From Thermomonas alba (GTDB taxonomy: Bacteria; Pseudomonadota; Gammaproteobacteria; Xanthomonadales; Xanthomonadaceae), in contig NZ_JAJOZU010000001.1 in assembly GCF_022419205.1 (NCBI RefSeq), forward strand, positions 186,001 through 250,000: a DNA stretch of 64,000 bases, written 5' to 3'. The first letter of the stretch is position 1, and each line of letters starts with the position of its first letter. Positions 1 through 9,013 of the stretch are shown piece by piece. The translations under genes and the position numbers were made by a program. Below the pieces are notes generated by a model. The model saw only the letters and a list, made by a program, of their open reading frames with translations. It did no database searches and was not told the DNA's origin.

Positions 1-39
1 CGCCCGCAGGCGGCGTTCGTGTCGTGCTGACGGGCGGTC

Positions 40-2232
40 TTACTTGCTGTCCAGTCCGCGCTGCTCCAGCAGCGGTTCGATCGTAGGCTCATGACCGGCC
101 AGGTTCGGGAACAGACGATCCGGCGCGATCTCGCCGCCCGGCGCCAGCACCTTCTCGCGCACGCGATCGCCGTTCTCGCGGGTGAGCCCGCCGTGGTCGC
201 GGATCCACTTGCTGGTGTTGGCCGCCAGCACTTCCGACCAGATGTAGGCGTAATAGCCGGCCGCGTAGCCGCCCATGATGTGGCTGAAGTACGGCGTGCG
301 GTAGCGCGGCGGCACCGGCGCGTAGTCGAAGCCGTCGGCCTTGAGCGCGCTGGCTTCGAACGCCATCACCCCGGAGGCGTCGGGGATCTGCTCGAGCGGC
401 AGCTGGTGCCAGCGCTGGTCGAGCATCGCGGCTTCCAGGTATTCGGTGGTGGCGAAGCCCTGGTTGAACTTGGACGCGGCGATCACCTTGTCCAGCAGTT
501 CCTTCGGCATCGGCGCGCCGGTCTGGTAGTGCTTGGCGTAGTGCGCAAGCACCTCCGGCCAGTCGGCCCACATTTCGTTGACTTGCGATGGGTATTCCAC
601 GAAGTCACGCGGCACGTTCATCGAGAAGTACGGGTAGCGCACGTCCTGGAAGAAGCCGTGCAGGGCATGGCCGAACTCGTGGAAGGCGGTGGTGACCTCG
701 TCCCAGGTCAGCAGGGTGGGCTTGCCTTCCGACGGCTTGGGGATGTTCAGGTGGTTGGCCACCACCGGCTGCTCGCCCAGCAGCTTGGACTGCGCGACGT
801 AGGTGTTCATCCACGCGCCACCGCGCTTGGAGGCGCGTGCGTACGGGTCCCAGATGAAGATCGCCAGCGGCTTGCCGTCGCGGTCGAACACCTCGTAGGT
901 CCAGGTGTCGGGATGGTACTTGGGCAGGTCGGTGCGCTCCTTGAAGGTCAGCCCGTACAGCTTGTTGGCGGCGTAGAACACGCCGTTTTCCAGCACGTTG
1001 CGCATTTCGAAATACGGCTTGAGCTGGCTTTCATCGAAGCTGAACTTGGCTTTGCGCACCTTCTCGCTGTAATAGGCCCAGTCCCACGGCTGCAGCGTAA
1101 AGCCCGGCTGGCCGGCCGCCTTCTGTTCGGCATCGATCATCGCCTGCAGGTCGGCGCCCTCGCGGCGGGCATTGGCCACTGCCTTCGGCGCCAGCTGGCG
1201 CAGCATGGCGTTGACGTTGTCCTGGTTGCCGGCGGTCTCGTCGGCCAGCACGTAGTTGGCGTAGGTGTCATAGCCCAGCAGGCGCGCGCGCTCCGCACGC
1301 AGCTTGAGCACCTGCGAAATGACGCCGGTGTTGTCCCACTGGTTGCCACGGCTTCCGCGCGCCACCGAGGCAGCAAAGATGCGCTGGCGCAGCGCGCGGT
1401 CCTGCAGCTGCGCCAGCACCGGCTGGCCGGTGGTATTGAGCAGGGCGATCACGTACTTGCCCGGCAGGTTGCGCGCCTTGGCGGCCTCCGCGGCGGCCGC
1501 GATCTGCTCCTCGCTCATCCCGGCCAGCTGGGCGCGGTCGTCCACCACCACTGCCGAGTCATTCACCTCGGCCAGCACGTTCTGGTCGAAGCGGGTGTTG
1601 AGCGTGGCCAGCTCGGTGTTGATCGCGCGGATGCGCGCCTTCTGGGTCTCGTCCAGCGCGGCGCCGGCGCGCACGAAGTCCTGGTAGCGCTTCTCCAGCA
1701 GGCGGCGATCCACCGCGTCCAGACCCAGGGTGTCACGCGCGTCGTACAGGGTCTTGATCCGCGCGAACAGCTTGGGGTTCAGCGCGATGGCATCGGCATG
1801 CGCGGAGAACTTCGGCGCGTACTCGGTCTCCAGCTTCTCGCGCACCGGGTTCTTGTCGGTGGCGACCAGGTTGAAGAACACGCTGGTGGCCCGGTTCAGC
1901 ACCTGGCCGCTTTTCTCCAGCGCCACGATGGTGTTTTCGAAGGTCGGCGGTGCCGGGTTGTTGGCGATCGCCTCCACTTCGCGCAGCTGGATCGCCATGC
2001 CGGCGTCGAACGCGGGCGCGAAGTCGCTGTCCTTGATCTTGTCGAACTGCGGGTAGTGCATCGGCAGCGGGCTGGGCGCGGCGAATGGCCCGCTGTAGGC
2101 GGTGGCGGACGTCGTGGCGTGCGGCATCTTCTTGTGCGGGGCGGTCTTCTGGGCGGCGAGGGCGGGATTTGCTGGCGCGGCCATCGCAGCGGCCACTGCG
2201 AGCGCGAGCGCGCAGGCGATCGGGCGGGTCAT
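40..2232 (-). CDS. dcp: M3-family peptidyl-dipeptidase Dcp, exported
   Basis: Zinc metallopeptidase of the thimet oligopeptidase family (M3) that removes C-terminal dipeptides from short peptides. The 730-residue protein starts with a basic residue, a hydrophobic Ala/Leu stretch and an AxA-type cleavage region near residue 26, so it is probably periplasmic or lipid-free secreted. The zinc site HEFGH lies at residues 518-522, followed by the M3-typical region rich in Phe/Tyr and the GGYAAGYYAY segment near the C-terminus. Length fits Dcp (about 680-720) plus a signal peptide. It is transcribed alone, divergently from the glutathione peroxidase gene. Oligopeptidase A is the main alternative, but that enzyme is usually cytoplasmic. 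Confidence 0.93.
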   Translation of the reverse strand: MTRPIACALALAVAAAMAAPANPALAAQKTAPHKKMPHATTSATAYSGPFAAPSPLPMHYPQFDKIKDSDFAPAFDAGMAIQLREVEAIANNPAPPTFENTIVALEKSGQVLNRATSVFFNLVATDKNPVREKLETEYAPKFSAHADAIALNPKLFARIKTLYDARDTLGLDAVDRRLLEKRYQDFVRAGAALDETQKARIRAINTELATLNTRFDQNVLAEVNDSAVVVDDRAQLAGMSEEQIAAAAEAAKARNLPGKYVIALLNTTGQPVLAQLQDRALRQRIFAASVARGSRGNQWDNTGVISQVLKLRAERARLLGYDTYANYVLADETAGNQDNVNAMLRQLAPKAVANARREGADLQAMIDAEQKAAGQPGFTLQPWDWAYYSEKVRKAKFSFDESQLKPYFEMRNVLENGVFYAANKLYGLTFKERTDLPKYHPDTWTYEVFDRDGKPLAIFIWDPYARASKRGGAWMNTYVAQSKLLGEQPVVANHLNIPKPSEGKPTLLTWDEVTTAFHEFGHALHGFFQDVRYPYFSMNVPRDFVEYPSQVNEMWADWPEVLAHYAKHYQTGAPMPKELLDKVIAASKFNQGFATTEYLEAAMLDQRWHQLPLEQIPDASGVMAFEASALKADGFDYAPVPPRYRTPYFSHIMGGYAAGYYAYIWSEVLAANTSKWIRDHGGLTRENGDRVREKVLAPGGEIAPDRLFPNLAGHEPTIEPLLEQRGLDSK

Positions 2233-2376
2233 GGGCGAAGGTCAGGAGTTGATGGAACTCACATTCTAGTCGATGCGGCCACGGCCGGTTTGGGCGGTGA
2301 TTGATCGCTCGTGGAGCTGCAATGGCGTGTGATTACGCGCACAATAGAAGCAGGGGTCACACAACGGAGTCGGATC

Positions 2377-2859
2377 ATGCCGACCGCATTCGATTTCGAG
2401 GCCGTCGATCTGGACGGCCGGGTGCAGCCATTGGCGCAATGGCGCGACAAGGTGCTGCTGATCGTCAACGTCGCCAGCAAGTGCGGGTTCACGCCGCAGT
2501 ACGAAGGGCTGGAGGCGCTATGGCGCAAATACGGGCCGCGTGGGCTGGTAGTGCTGGGCTTTCCGTGCGATCAGTTTGGGCATCAGGAGCCGGGCGACGC
2601 GGAGGAGATCCGCCGCTTCTGCTCGCTGACCTACGACGTCAGCTTCCCGATGTTCGCCAAGATCGAGGTGAACGGGCCGAACGCACACCCGCTATGGCAG
2701 TGGCTCAAGCGCGAGAAGGGCGGGCTGCTCGGGATCGATGCGATCAAATGGAACTTCACCAAGTTCCTGGTCGGGCGTGATGGCCGCGTGCTCAAGCGCT
2801 ATGCACCCACGGACAGGCCGGAATCGCTCGCGGCCGACATCGAGGCGGCGCTGGCATGA
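2377..2859 (+). CDS. Glutathione peroxidase (Cys type)
   Basis: Thiol peroxidase of the GPx family, reducing hydrogen or lipid peroxides with thioredoxin or glutathione. The 160-residue protein has the family signature NVASKCGFTPQY with the peroxidatic cysteine at residue 36 (selenocysteine in animal enzymes), then LGFPCDQFGHQEPG, and the WNFTKFL segment that supplies the catalytic Trp/Asn. The ATG at 2377 was chosen because it begins directly before the conserved domain; an upstream in-frame start at 2311 adds residues unlike the family. Its stop overlaps the next gene by ATGA, so the two are probably translationally coupled. Confidence 0.93.
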   Translation: MPTAFDFEAVDLDGRVQPLAQWRDKVLLIVNVASKCGFTPQYEGLEALWRKYGPRGLVVLGFPCDQFGHQEPGDAEEIRRFCSLTYDVSFPMFAKIEVNGPNAHPLWQWLKREKGGLLGIDAIKWNFTKFLVGRDGRVLKRYAPTDRPESLAADIEAALA

Positions 2860-3266
2860 TGCCGGCACCGATCGAGGGGCGCGGCTACCGGCTGGAGTTC
2901 GAGTTCCACCCCCCGCTGCTCACCGTGCATCTGCGTGGCGTGGTCTCGCCGGAGGCCAATCTTGCCGTGACGACCGAGTATTGGCAGCAGATCGCGCGGA
3001 CCGTGCGCGAGGTCGGCGCCGAGCAGCTGCTGGTGCTCGATGAGCTGCCGGGCGAGGTCATGAGCGATGACGACCTGCTGCGCTTCTTCGACAGCCTGGC
3101 CGGGCTGGGGCTGGAGAAGGTGCAAATCGCCTACGTCGAAGCGCGCCTGGACCAGGTTCCCCGCATCGAGTACGCGCAGCTGCTGGCGCAGGAACGCGGC
3201 TACCAGGTGCGTGCGTTCGCCAATGAGCCGGAGGCGCGGCTATGGCTGCGCTATGGCGGGGCCTGA
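2856..3266 (+). CDS. Conserved hypothetical protein, paralogue A
   Basis: A 136-residue soluble protein that I cannot name. It has no signal peptide, membrane segment or cysteine cluster. It is clearly homologous to the product at 5748-6143: both have a GxGxRL start, a YW pair near residue 42, an LLV(L/V)(D/E)EL segment, a GLxxVxIA(Y/F)VE segment and a C-terminal EYAxxLxxExGxxVRxFxxE...ARxWLxYG block. The alternating strand/helix look and the length are compatible with a STAS/SpoIIAA-like fold, but that is only an impression. It overlaps the gpx stop by ATGA (a second ATG follows at 2859), which suggests coexpression with the peroxidase. Confidence 0.8.
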   Translation: MMPAPIEGRGYRLEFEFHPPLLTVHLRGVVSPEANLAVTTEYWQQIARTVREVGAEQLLVLDELPGEVMSDDDLLRFFDSLAGLGLEKVQIAYVEARLDQVPRIEYAQLLAQERGYQVRAFANEPEARLWLRYGGA

Positions 3267-3289
3267 GCGCGGCCACGCTGGCGCGGTGG

Positions 3290-4084
3290 TCACTTTTCCA
3301 CGAAGGCGCGCTCGAACACGTACTCGCCCGGGCTGCCGATGCGCGGTGAGGCGGTGAAGCCGCGGCGGTCGAGGATGGCGCGGAAGTCGGCCAGCATCTG
3401 CGGGCTGCCGCACAGCATCGCGCGATCGAAGGCGGGATCGAGCGCGGGCAGACCGAGATCGGCCGCGATCCGGCCGCTGTCGAGCAGATCGGTGATGCGC
3501 CCGCGCTGCAGGCGGCCATGCCAGTAGAAGTCCTCGCGGCTGACCGCCGGGTAATACAGTAGCTGGGCGCGGATCTGCTCGCCCAGATATTCGTGGCACT
3601 GCAGGCCACGGCTGAGGTAGTCGCGATAGGCCAGGTCCTGCTCGGTGCGCACGCCATGCACCACGATCACCTTCTCGAAGCGCTCGTAGGTGGCCGGATC
3701 CTTGATCACCGACAGCCACGGCGCCAGCCCGGTGCCGGTGCCCAGCAGGTACAGGTTGCGTCCGGGATGTAGATCTGAGATCAGCAAGGTCCCGGTCGGC
3801 TTGCGGCTGATCAGGAGGGTGTCGCCGGGCTTGATGTGCTGCAGGCGCGAGGTCAGCGGCCCGTTGGGGACCTTGATGCTGAAGAACTCCAGTTCCTCTT
3901 CCCAGTTGGCGCTGGCGATGGAGTAAGCGCGCATCAGCGGCTTGCCGTCCACTTCCAGCCCGATCATCACGAACTGGCCGTTGTCGAAGCGAAAGCCATC
4001 GTCGCGGGTGGTGGTGAAGCTGAAGTAGGCGTCGGTCCAGTGCCGGACGTCGAGCACCGTTTCGGTACCGAAAGGAGAAGCCAT
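3290..4084 (-). CDS. fpr: Ferredoxin--NADP+ reductase
   Basis: FAD flavoprotein that transfers electrons between NADPH and ferredoxin or flavodoxin, supporting Fe-S repair and oxidative stress defence. The 264-residue product has the FAD-binding RAYS motif at 52-55, the NADP-binding segment LLGTGTGLAPWLS near 112, a CGSPQML segment, and the short C-terminal VEK tail typical of bacterial type Fpr. The ATG at 4084 follows a weak purine stretch and gives the usual family N-terminus. It is convergent with paralogue A and divergent from the fumarase gene. Confidence 0.93.
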   Translation of the reverse strand: MASPFGTETVLDVRHWTDAYFSFTTTRDDGFRFDNGQFVMIGLEVDGKPLMRAYSIASANWEEELEFFSIKVPNGPLTSRLQHIKPGDTLLISRKPTGTLLISDLHPGRNLYLLGTGTGLAPWLSVIKDPATYERFEKVIVVHGVRTEQDLAYRDYLSRGLQCHEYLGEQIRAQLLYYPAVSREDFYWHGRLQRGRITDLLDSGRIAADLGLPALDPAFDRAMLCGSPQMLADFRAILDRRGFTASPRIGSPGEYVFERAFVEK

Positions 4085-4224
4085 TGGGGGGGGGACTCTT
4101 GAGAATCTGAATCGCCCATTTTACGGGCAGCCTGGGGTGCTGGCTTGATCCTGCGCAACTCTGCCAACCCGCAGGCGACTCCATGTGGCCAGCGGTTAAA
4201 ATGCCGGCAACCCAACGCACCCGC

Positions 4225-5751
4225 ATGACCGTGACCACCATCAAGCAGGACGATCTGATCCAGTCGATTGCCGACGCGCTGCAGTACATCAGCTACTACC
4301 ACCCGGTCGATTACATCCAGAGCCTGACGGCCGCCTACGAGCGCGAACAGTCGCCGGCGGCCCGGGATGCGATCGCGCAGATCCTGATCAACTCACGCAT
4401 GTGCGCGGAAGGGCATCGCCCGATCTGTCAGGACACCGGCATCGTCACCGTGTTCCTCAAGGTGGGCATGGACGTGCGCTGGGAGGGCTTCACTGGTTCA
4501 CTGGAGGATGCCGTCAACGAGGGCGTGCGGCGCGCCTACAACCATCCGGATAACAAGCTGCGCGCCTCGGTGCTGGCCGATCCGGCAGGACGGCGGCTCA
4601 ACACCCGCGACAACACGCCGGCGGTGATCAACATGACGGTGGTGCCGGGCGACACGGTCGACGTGATCGTGGCGGCCAAGGGCGGCGGCAGTGAGGCCAA
4701 AAGCAAGTTCGTGATGCTCAACCCGTCCGATTCGATCGTGGACTGGGTGCTCAAGACGGTGCCGACCATGGGCGCCGGCTGGTGCCCGCCGGGCATGCTC
4801 GGCATCGGCATCGGCGGCACCGCCGAGAAGGCGATGCTGCTGGCCAAGGAGGCCCTGATGGAGCCGATCGACATCCAGGACCTGATCGCGCGCGGGCCGC
4901 GCAACCGGATCGAAGAGCTGCGCATCGAACTGTACGAGAAGGTCAACGCGCTAGGGATAGGCGCCCAGGGCCTGGGCGGGCTCACCACGGTGCTCGATGT
5001 GAAAATCAAGGACTACCCGACCCACGCCGCCAACCTGCCGGTGGCGATGATCCCGAACTGCGCCGCGACCCGGCACGCCCACTTCACCCTGGACGGCTCC
5101 GGCCCGGTGGCGCTCGAGCCGCCGTCGCTGGAGCACTGGCCGGCGCTGACCTACAGCCCGGCCAGCGCGCGCCGGGTGAACCTGGATACCATCACGCGCG
5201 AGGAAGTCGCCGCCTTCCAGCCGGGCGAGGTGCTGCTACTCAGCGGCAAGCTCCTGACCGGGCGCGACGCCGCGCACAAGCGCATCGTGGACATGCTGGA
5301 TCGTGGGGAGCCGCTGCCGGTCGATTTCAACGGGCGCTTCATCTATTACGTCGGCCCGGTCGATCCGGTGCGCGACGAGGTGGTCGGCCCGGCCGGCCCC
5401 ACCACTGCCACCCGCATGGACAAGTTCACGGAGCAGGTGTTGGCGCAGACCGGCTTGCTGGGCATGATCGGCAAGGCCGAGCGCGGCCCGGCAGCGATCG
5501 CGGCGATCAAGAAGCACAAGTCGGTGTACCTGATGGCCGTCGGCGGGGCCGCCTATCTGGTCTCGAAAGCCATCCGCGCCGCGCGCGTAGTGGCCTTCGA
5601 GGATCTCGGCATGGAGGCGATCTACGAGTTCGAGGTCAAGGATATGCCGGTGACGGTGGCGGTGGACAGCTGCGGCACCTCGGTGCACGAGACGGGGCCG
5701 CGCCAATGGCGCGAGAAGATCGGCAAGATTCCGCTGAAGGTGCTGGATTGA
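4225..5751 (+). CDS. fumA: Fumarate hydratase, class I (4Fe-4S)
   Basis: Oxygen-sensitive class I fumarase of the TCA cycle, interconverting fumarate and malate. The 508-residue chain contains the alpha-like and beta-like domains fused, as in E. coli FumA/FumB. Candidate cluster or active-site segments include C60, C68 in RPICQDTG, the PNCAATRH segment in the middle and DSCGTSVHETGP near the end. The ATG at 4225 (MTVTTIKQDD) is preferred over an in-frame ATG at 4183 because family homology begins there. A four-base TTGA junction joins its stop to the next gene. The symbol fumA/fumB cannot be decided from sequence; the function is clear. Confidence 0.92.
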   Translation: MTVTTIKQDDLIQSIADALQYISYYHPVDYIQSLTAAYEREQSPAARDAIAQILINSRMCAEGHRPICQDTGIVTVFLKVGMDVRWEGFTGSLEDAVNEGVRRAYNHPDNKLRASVLADPAGRRLNTRDNTPAVINMTVVPGDTVDVIVAAKGGGSEAKSKFVMLNPSDSIVDWVLKTVPTMGAGWCPPGMLGIGIGGTAEKAMLLAKEALMEPIDIQDLIARGPRNRIEELRIELYEKVNALGIGAQGLGGLTTVLDVKIKDYPTHAANLPVAMIPNCAATRHAHFTLDGSGPVALEPPSLEHWPALTYSPASARRVNLDTITREEVAAFQPGEVLLLSGKLLTGRDAAHKRIVDMLDRGEPLPVDFNGRFIYYVGPVDPVRDEVVGPAGPTTATRMDKFTEQVLAQTGLLGMIGKAERGPAAIAAIKKHKSVYLMAVGGAAYLVSKAIRAARVVAFEDLGMEAIYEFEVKDMPVTVAVDSCGTSVHETGPRQWREKIGKIPLKVLD

Positions 5752-6143
5752 GCGCAGAGCAGGTGATCCAGGGCGAGGGCTTCAGGCTCCGTCTGCTACA
5801 AGAGGCCGACTACCTGCGCGCGCATGTGTACGATGGAACCGACTCCCAGGCCGTATCCATCGCCTATTGGCGGATGCTCGGCGCGGCCTGCCGCGCCGCC
5901 GGCTGCCAGCGGCTGCTGGTGGTGGAGGAGCTGGAAGATTCGGTCGATGCGGTCGAGGTGGATGCCGTGATCGCAGCAGCGCTGGAGGCGGGCCTCGGCG
6001 GGGTACGGATAGCCTTCGTCGAGTTGCTCGACGATCTGCCCGGCAACGAATACGCAGAAATCCTGTGCCGCGAGCACGGCATGCATGTGCGCACATTCAC
6101 CGACGAGCTCAGCGCGCGGCAGTGGTTGCTGTACGGGGAGTAG
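5748..6143 (+). CDS. Conserved hypothetical protein, paralogue B
   Basis: A 131-residue soluble protein homologous to the product at 2856-3266 (shared YW pair, RLLVVEEL, GGVRIAFVE and the C-terminal NEYAEILCREHG / VRTFTDE / ARQWLLYGE blocks). The start is most likely TTG at 5748, which overlaps the fumarase stop (TTGA); a GTG at 5763 is the alternative. No ATG precedes the conserved region. Both paralogues sit as the second gene behind a redox or Fe-S enzyme gene, and both overlap its stop codon. Function unknown; a SpoIIAA/STAS-like fold is possible. Confidence 0.75.
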   Translation: MSAEQVIQGEGFRLRLLQEADYLRAHVYDGTDSQAVSIAYWRMLGAACRAAGCQRLLVVEELEDSVDAVEVDAVIAAALEAGLGGVRIAFVELLDDLPGNEYAEILCREHGMHVRTFTDELSARQWLLYGE

Positions 6144-6158
6144 GCCCGCGCCGACGGC

Positions 6159-6659
6159 CTACAGCCACCATGCCAGCGCGAACACGCCCACCATCGTCAG
6201 CGCCAGCGCCAGCTTGAACGCGGCCCCCAGCGCCAGCCCGAGCCAGGTGCCGGCGCCCACCTTGCCCGCTGCGCCGAGGTGCTGCGGATGCAGGCTGCGC
6301 CGGTGCAGCAGCTCGCCGATCAGCGCGCCCAGGAACGGCCCCAGCAGCAGCCCCGGCAGCCCGAAGAACAGCCCGATCACGCTGCCGAGGGTGGCGCCCA
6401 GCATCGCCAGCCGGCTGGCGCCGACCCGGCGCGCGCCGTGTGCGCTGGCCCATAGATCCACCGTCAGCGCCAGCAGCGTCAGCGCGCCCAGTGCCAGCAA
6501 GGGCCAGGGCCCGACGTGCTGGAAACCATCGGCCCACGCCGCGAGCAGCAGCCCGGCGAACACCAGCGGCGCGCCGGGCAGCACCGGTAGCAGGGTGCCG
6601 ACCAACCCTGCCAGCACCAGCACGGCTGCCAGCACGTACAGCACGATGGGCAGGCTCAT
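6159..6659 (-). CDS. DUF456-type integral membrane protein
   Basis: A 166-residue inner-membrane protein of unknown function. The sequence is a series of hydrophobic segments (about residues 5-25, 30-48, 52-68, 85-115 and 135-165) with glycine-rich turns. The two repeated glycine/proline-rich blocks (GTLLPVLPGAPLVFAGLLL near the start and GLFFGLPGLLLGPFLGALIGE in the middle) are typical of the DUF456 family. It ends 16 bases from paralogue B in convergent orientation and starts divergently to nothing nearby, so it may be co-transcribed with the cytochrome gene upstream at 6727-7173. Confidence 0.82.
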   Translation of the reverse strand: MSLPIVLYVLAAVLVLAGLVGTLLPVLPGAPLVFAGLLLAAWADGFQHVGPWPLLALGALTLLALTVDLWASAHGARRVGASRLAMLGATLGSVIGLFFGLPGLLLGPFLGALIGELLHRRSLHPQHLGAAGKVGAGTWLGLALGAAFKLALALTMVGVFALAWWL

Positions 6660-6726
6660 GGTGTGGTCATATGGTCAGGATCGACGAAGAGCAGGGGCTG
6701 CCGGCCGTCGCGCCGCGCTCACGCGC

Positions 6727-7173
6727 TCAGTTTTTGAAGTCGCGGTGGCAGGTTTTGCAGCCGTCGCCCAGCGACTTCATGGTGCCGGCCAGGCTCTCGC
6801 AGCTCAGCGGCGGCGCCGAGATGGCCTTGTCGGCCGCGGCACGCATACCTGCCGCGGCGGTACGGAAGCGCTCGTCGTCCCGCAGATCGGGAAAGGCCGC
6901 TTCGAGATCCGTGCCCATCGCGCGCAGCGCCTGCAGATGCGGTAGCACGTCGGTGGGCGTGCAGCGGTTCTGCTCCAGCGCCGCCTTCAGCTGGCCCATG
7001 TGCCAGGCCTGCACTTCCATCAGCGCCTCCGGGAAGTGGTCCTTGCGGGCATTCAGGGCGCGCAGCACCATGACCGTCGCCACGGCGCCGATCACCAGGC
7101 CCAGCACCAGCAGAAACAGATAGCGGCCAGCGTTGGACTTACGCGCGGGAGTTTCCGGGGTGGGGGTGGACAT
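6727..7173 (-). CDS. Membrane-anchored c-type cytochrome, cytochrome c'-like
   Basis: A 148-residue protein with an N-terminal cytoplasmic tail, one membrane segment at about residues 17-37 and a periplasmic helical domain that ends in the haem-binding motif CKTCH at 139-143. A single CxxCH at the extreme C-terminus of a four-helix-like domain is the layout of cytochrome c' and cytochrome c-556. The start at 7173 is supported by an AGGAGG ribosome binding site a few bases upstream; longer upstream in-frame sequence overlaps phaB and is not coding. Likely electron carrier or gas-binding protein; partner unknown. Confidence 0.85.
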   Translation of the reverse strand: MSTPTPETPARKSNAGRYLFLLVLGLVIGAVATVMVLRALNARKDHFPEALMEVQAWHMGQLKAALEQNRCTPTDVLPHLQALRAMGTDLEAAFPDLRDDERFRTAAAGMRAAADKAISAPPLSCESLAGTMKSLGDGCKTCHRDFKN

Positions 7174-7223
7174 GCGGCCTCCTGGACTGGATGAGTGGGA
7201 AATGGACACCGAGCGGGGCGATC

Positions 7224-7964
7224 TTACCAGCCCATGTGGTGCCCGCCGTTGATGTCGAGGTTCGATCCGGTGATCCAGCCGGCCTGCTCGTCCACCAGGA
7301 ACGCCACGCCGTGGGCGATTTCCTCCGGCGTGCCAAGCCGACCGGTGGGGATGTCGGCGATGATCTTGGCGCGCACCTCCTCCGGCACCGCCATCACCAT
7401 GTCGGTGGCGATGTAGCCGGGCGAAATGGTGTTGACGGTGATGCCGTGGCGGGCATTCTCGCGCGCTAGCGAGATGGTGAAGCCGTGCATGCCGGCTTTG
7501 GAGGCTGCATAGTTGGCCTGACCGTATTGGCCCTTGAGGCCGTTGATCGAGCTGATCTGGATGATCCGGCCCCAGCGCCGCTCGCGCATGCCTTCGATCA
7601 CGGGACGGGTGACGTTGAAGCAAGAGTTGAGGTTGGTATTGATGACCTCCATCCACTGCTCCGCCGTCATGCGGTGGAAGGTCGTGTCGCGGGTGATGCC
7701 GGCATTGTTGATCAGGATCTCGATGGGCCCCAGCGCCTGCTCGACCGTGCGCACCATGGTCGCGGCCTCTTGCGGGGAGGTGACGTCGCCACGGGCGATG
7801 AACACATCGAAGCCCTCATCGCGCATTCGCTGCTGCCAGGCGCGCGCTTTTTCCTCATTGCGGTAGTTGGTGGCGACTTTATGGCCCATCTGGGCCAGCC
7901 GTTTGACGATGGCGGTGCCGATGCCGCCGGTGCCACCTGTGACCAATGCAACCCTTGAAGTCAT
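7224..7964 (-). CDS. phaB: Acetoacetyl-CoA reductase
   Basis: NADPH-dependent short-chain dehydrogenase that makes (R)-3-hydroxybutyryl-CoA from acetoacetyl-CoA for polyhydroxybutyrate synthesis. The 246-residue product has the nucleotide motif GGTGGIG at 10-16, NNAG at 86-89 and the catalytic Ser139/Tyr152/Lys156 set. Sequence blocks such as the GITRDTTFHRM, WMEVINTNLNS and QFGQ/YGQANY-like regions follow PhaB rather than FabG. No PHA synthase or thiolase is adjacent, so it acts with genes elsewhere or on another 3-ketoacyl-CoA. FabG-like activity is the alternative. Confidence 0.88.
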   Translation of the reverse strand: MTSRVALVTGGTGGIGTAIVKRLAQMGHKVATNYRNEEKARAWQQRMRDEGFDVFIARGDVTSPQEAATMVRTVEQALGPIEILINNAGITRDTTFHRMTAEQWMEVINTNLNSCFNVTRPVIEGMRERRWGRIIQISSINGLKGQYGQANYAASKAGMHGFTISLARENARHGITVNTISPGYIATDMVMAVPEEVRAKIIADIPTGRLGTPEEIAHGVAFLVDEQAGWITGSNLDINGGHHMGW

Positions 7965-8006
7965 GCCAAGCTCCTTGCAAAAGCCGAGGAAGAGGGTGGA
8001 GCGATT

Positions 8007-8927
8007 CTAGGCGGGCGTGATGGCATTTGTGTTGTGCGGCGCGCAAGCCGATGCTGGAAGCCAGCGCGGCACGCGTGCCGGCTGAAAGGCTTCCCGTGCC
8101 GCGCGCAGGAAATCCTGCGGCGTGCGCATTCCGGCCAGCGCCAGCGGAGGCTGGCCCAGCCATTGCCATAGTCGGGCCAGGGCGCGCAGCGGCGCATGGG
8201 TTTCCACCGGATGTGCGGCGTCCGATTTCGACAGCTTGCGCCCGTTTGCGTCCAGCACCAGCGGCAGGTGCGCATAGGCCGGAGTCGGCAGGCCCAGCGC
8301 CTGCTGCAGCAGAATCTGGCGCGGGGTGGAGTCGAGCAGGTCGGCGCCGCGCACGACCTGGGTGATGCCTTGCGCCGCATCGTCCACCACCACTGCGAGC
8401 TGATAGGCCCAGAGGCCGTCGCTGCGGCGCAGGACGAAATCGCCGACGTGCTGGTCTATGCGTTGTGCGATCCGGCCGTGCACGGCGTCCTCGAAGACGA
8501 TCATGCAGCCATCCGGAACCCGCAGCCGGATCGCCGGATCGGGCCGCCGCTGCGTGGTCACGCAGCCGCGATGGATGCCGCCGGTCGCGGCCAGCGCGCG
8601 GCGGCTGCAGTGGCATTCGAATGCCTGTCCGGTTGCCAGCAGACGTTCGAGCGCAGCTTGATAGAGTGCGTGGCGGCTGCTCTGGTACACCACCTCGCCA
8701 TCCGGATGCAGACCAAACGCGGCCAGCGTGTCCAACTGCATCCGTGCTGCGCCTGGGACTTCGCGCGGTGGGTCGAGGTCTTCGATCCGCACCCGCCATT
8801 GACCGCCAGAATGACGCGCGAACAGCCAGCTTCCGAGCGCGGTCAGCAGCGACCCGGCGTGCAGCGGGCCGGTCGGCGAGGGCGCGAAACGTCCGCAGGC
8901 GTGCGTGTGGTCTGGGGACATGAACAT
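8007..8927 (-). CDS. gluQRS: Glutamyl-Q tRNA(Asp) synthetase
   Basis: Truncated paralogue of glutamyl-tRNA synthetase that attaches glutamate to the queuosine base at position 34 of tRNA(Asp). The 306-residue protein has the class I signature [14 protein letters not shown], the zinc-type cysteines in FECHCSRR and GCVTT, and a KLSKS version of the KMSKS loop; it lacks the anticodon-binding domain, which explains the short length. The start is uncertain: ATG at 8927 (MFMSPDH), ATG at 8921, or GTG at 8969; none has a clear ribosome binding site. Divergent from htpX. Confidence 0.92.
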   Translation of the reverse strand: MFMSPDHTHACGRFAPSPTGPLHAGSLLTALGSWLFARHSGGQWRVRIEDLDPPREVPGAARMQLDTLAAFGLHPDGEVVYQSSRHALYQAALERLLATGQAFECHCSRRALAATGGIHRGCVTTQRRPDPAIRLRVPDGCMIVFEDAVHGRIAQRIDQHVGDFVLRRSDGLWAYQLAVVVDDAAQGITQVVRGADLLDSTPRQILLQQALGLPTPAYAHLPLVLDANGRKLSKSDAAHPVETHAPLRALARLWQWLGQPPLALAGMRTPQDFLRAAREAFQPARVPRWLPASACAPHNTNAITPA

Positions 8928-9013
8928 GGCGTTCAGGGTGGTGGATTGAAATCTGGCAGGATCGGCCACACTACCGCAGACACGCGCGCGCCGGGCGCGC
9001 AGGAGTCGAACCG

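Noticed and set aside
91-2304. 737-codon open frame on the plus strand opposite dcp
   Set aside because: The minus strand encodes a complete Dcp with signal peptide and HEFGH. Long antisense frames are expected in GC-rich DNA, and the product has low-complexity composition without motifs.
2327-2362. GTGTGA ... TCACAC pair upstream of gpx as a CRP site
   Set aside because: The half-sites are separated by 24 bases instead of 6; spacing rules out a CRP-type operator.
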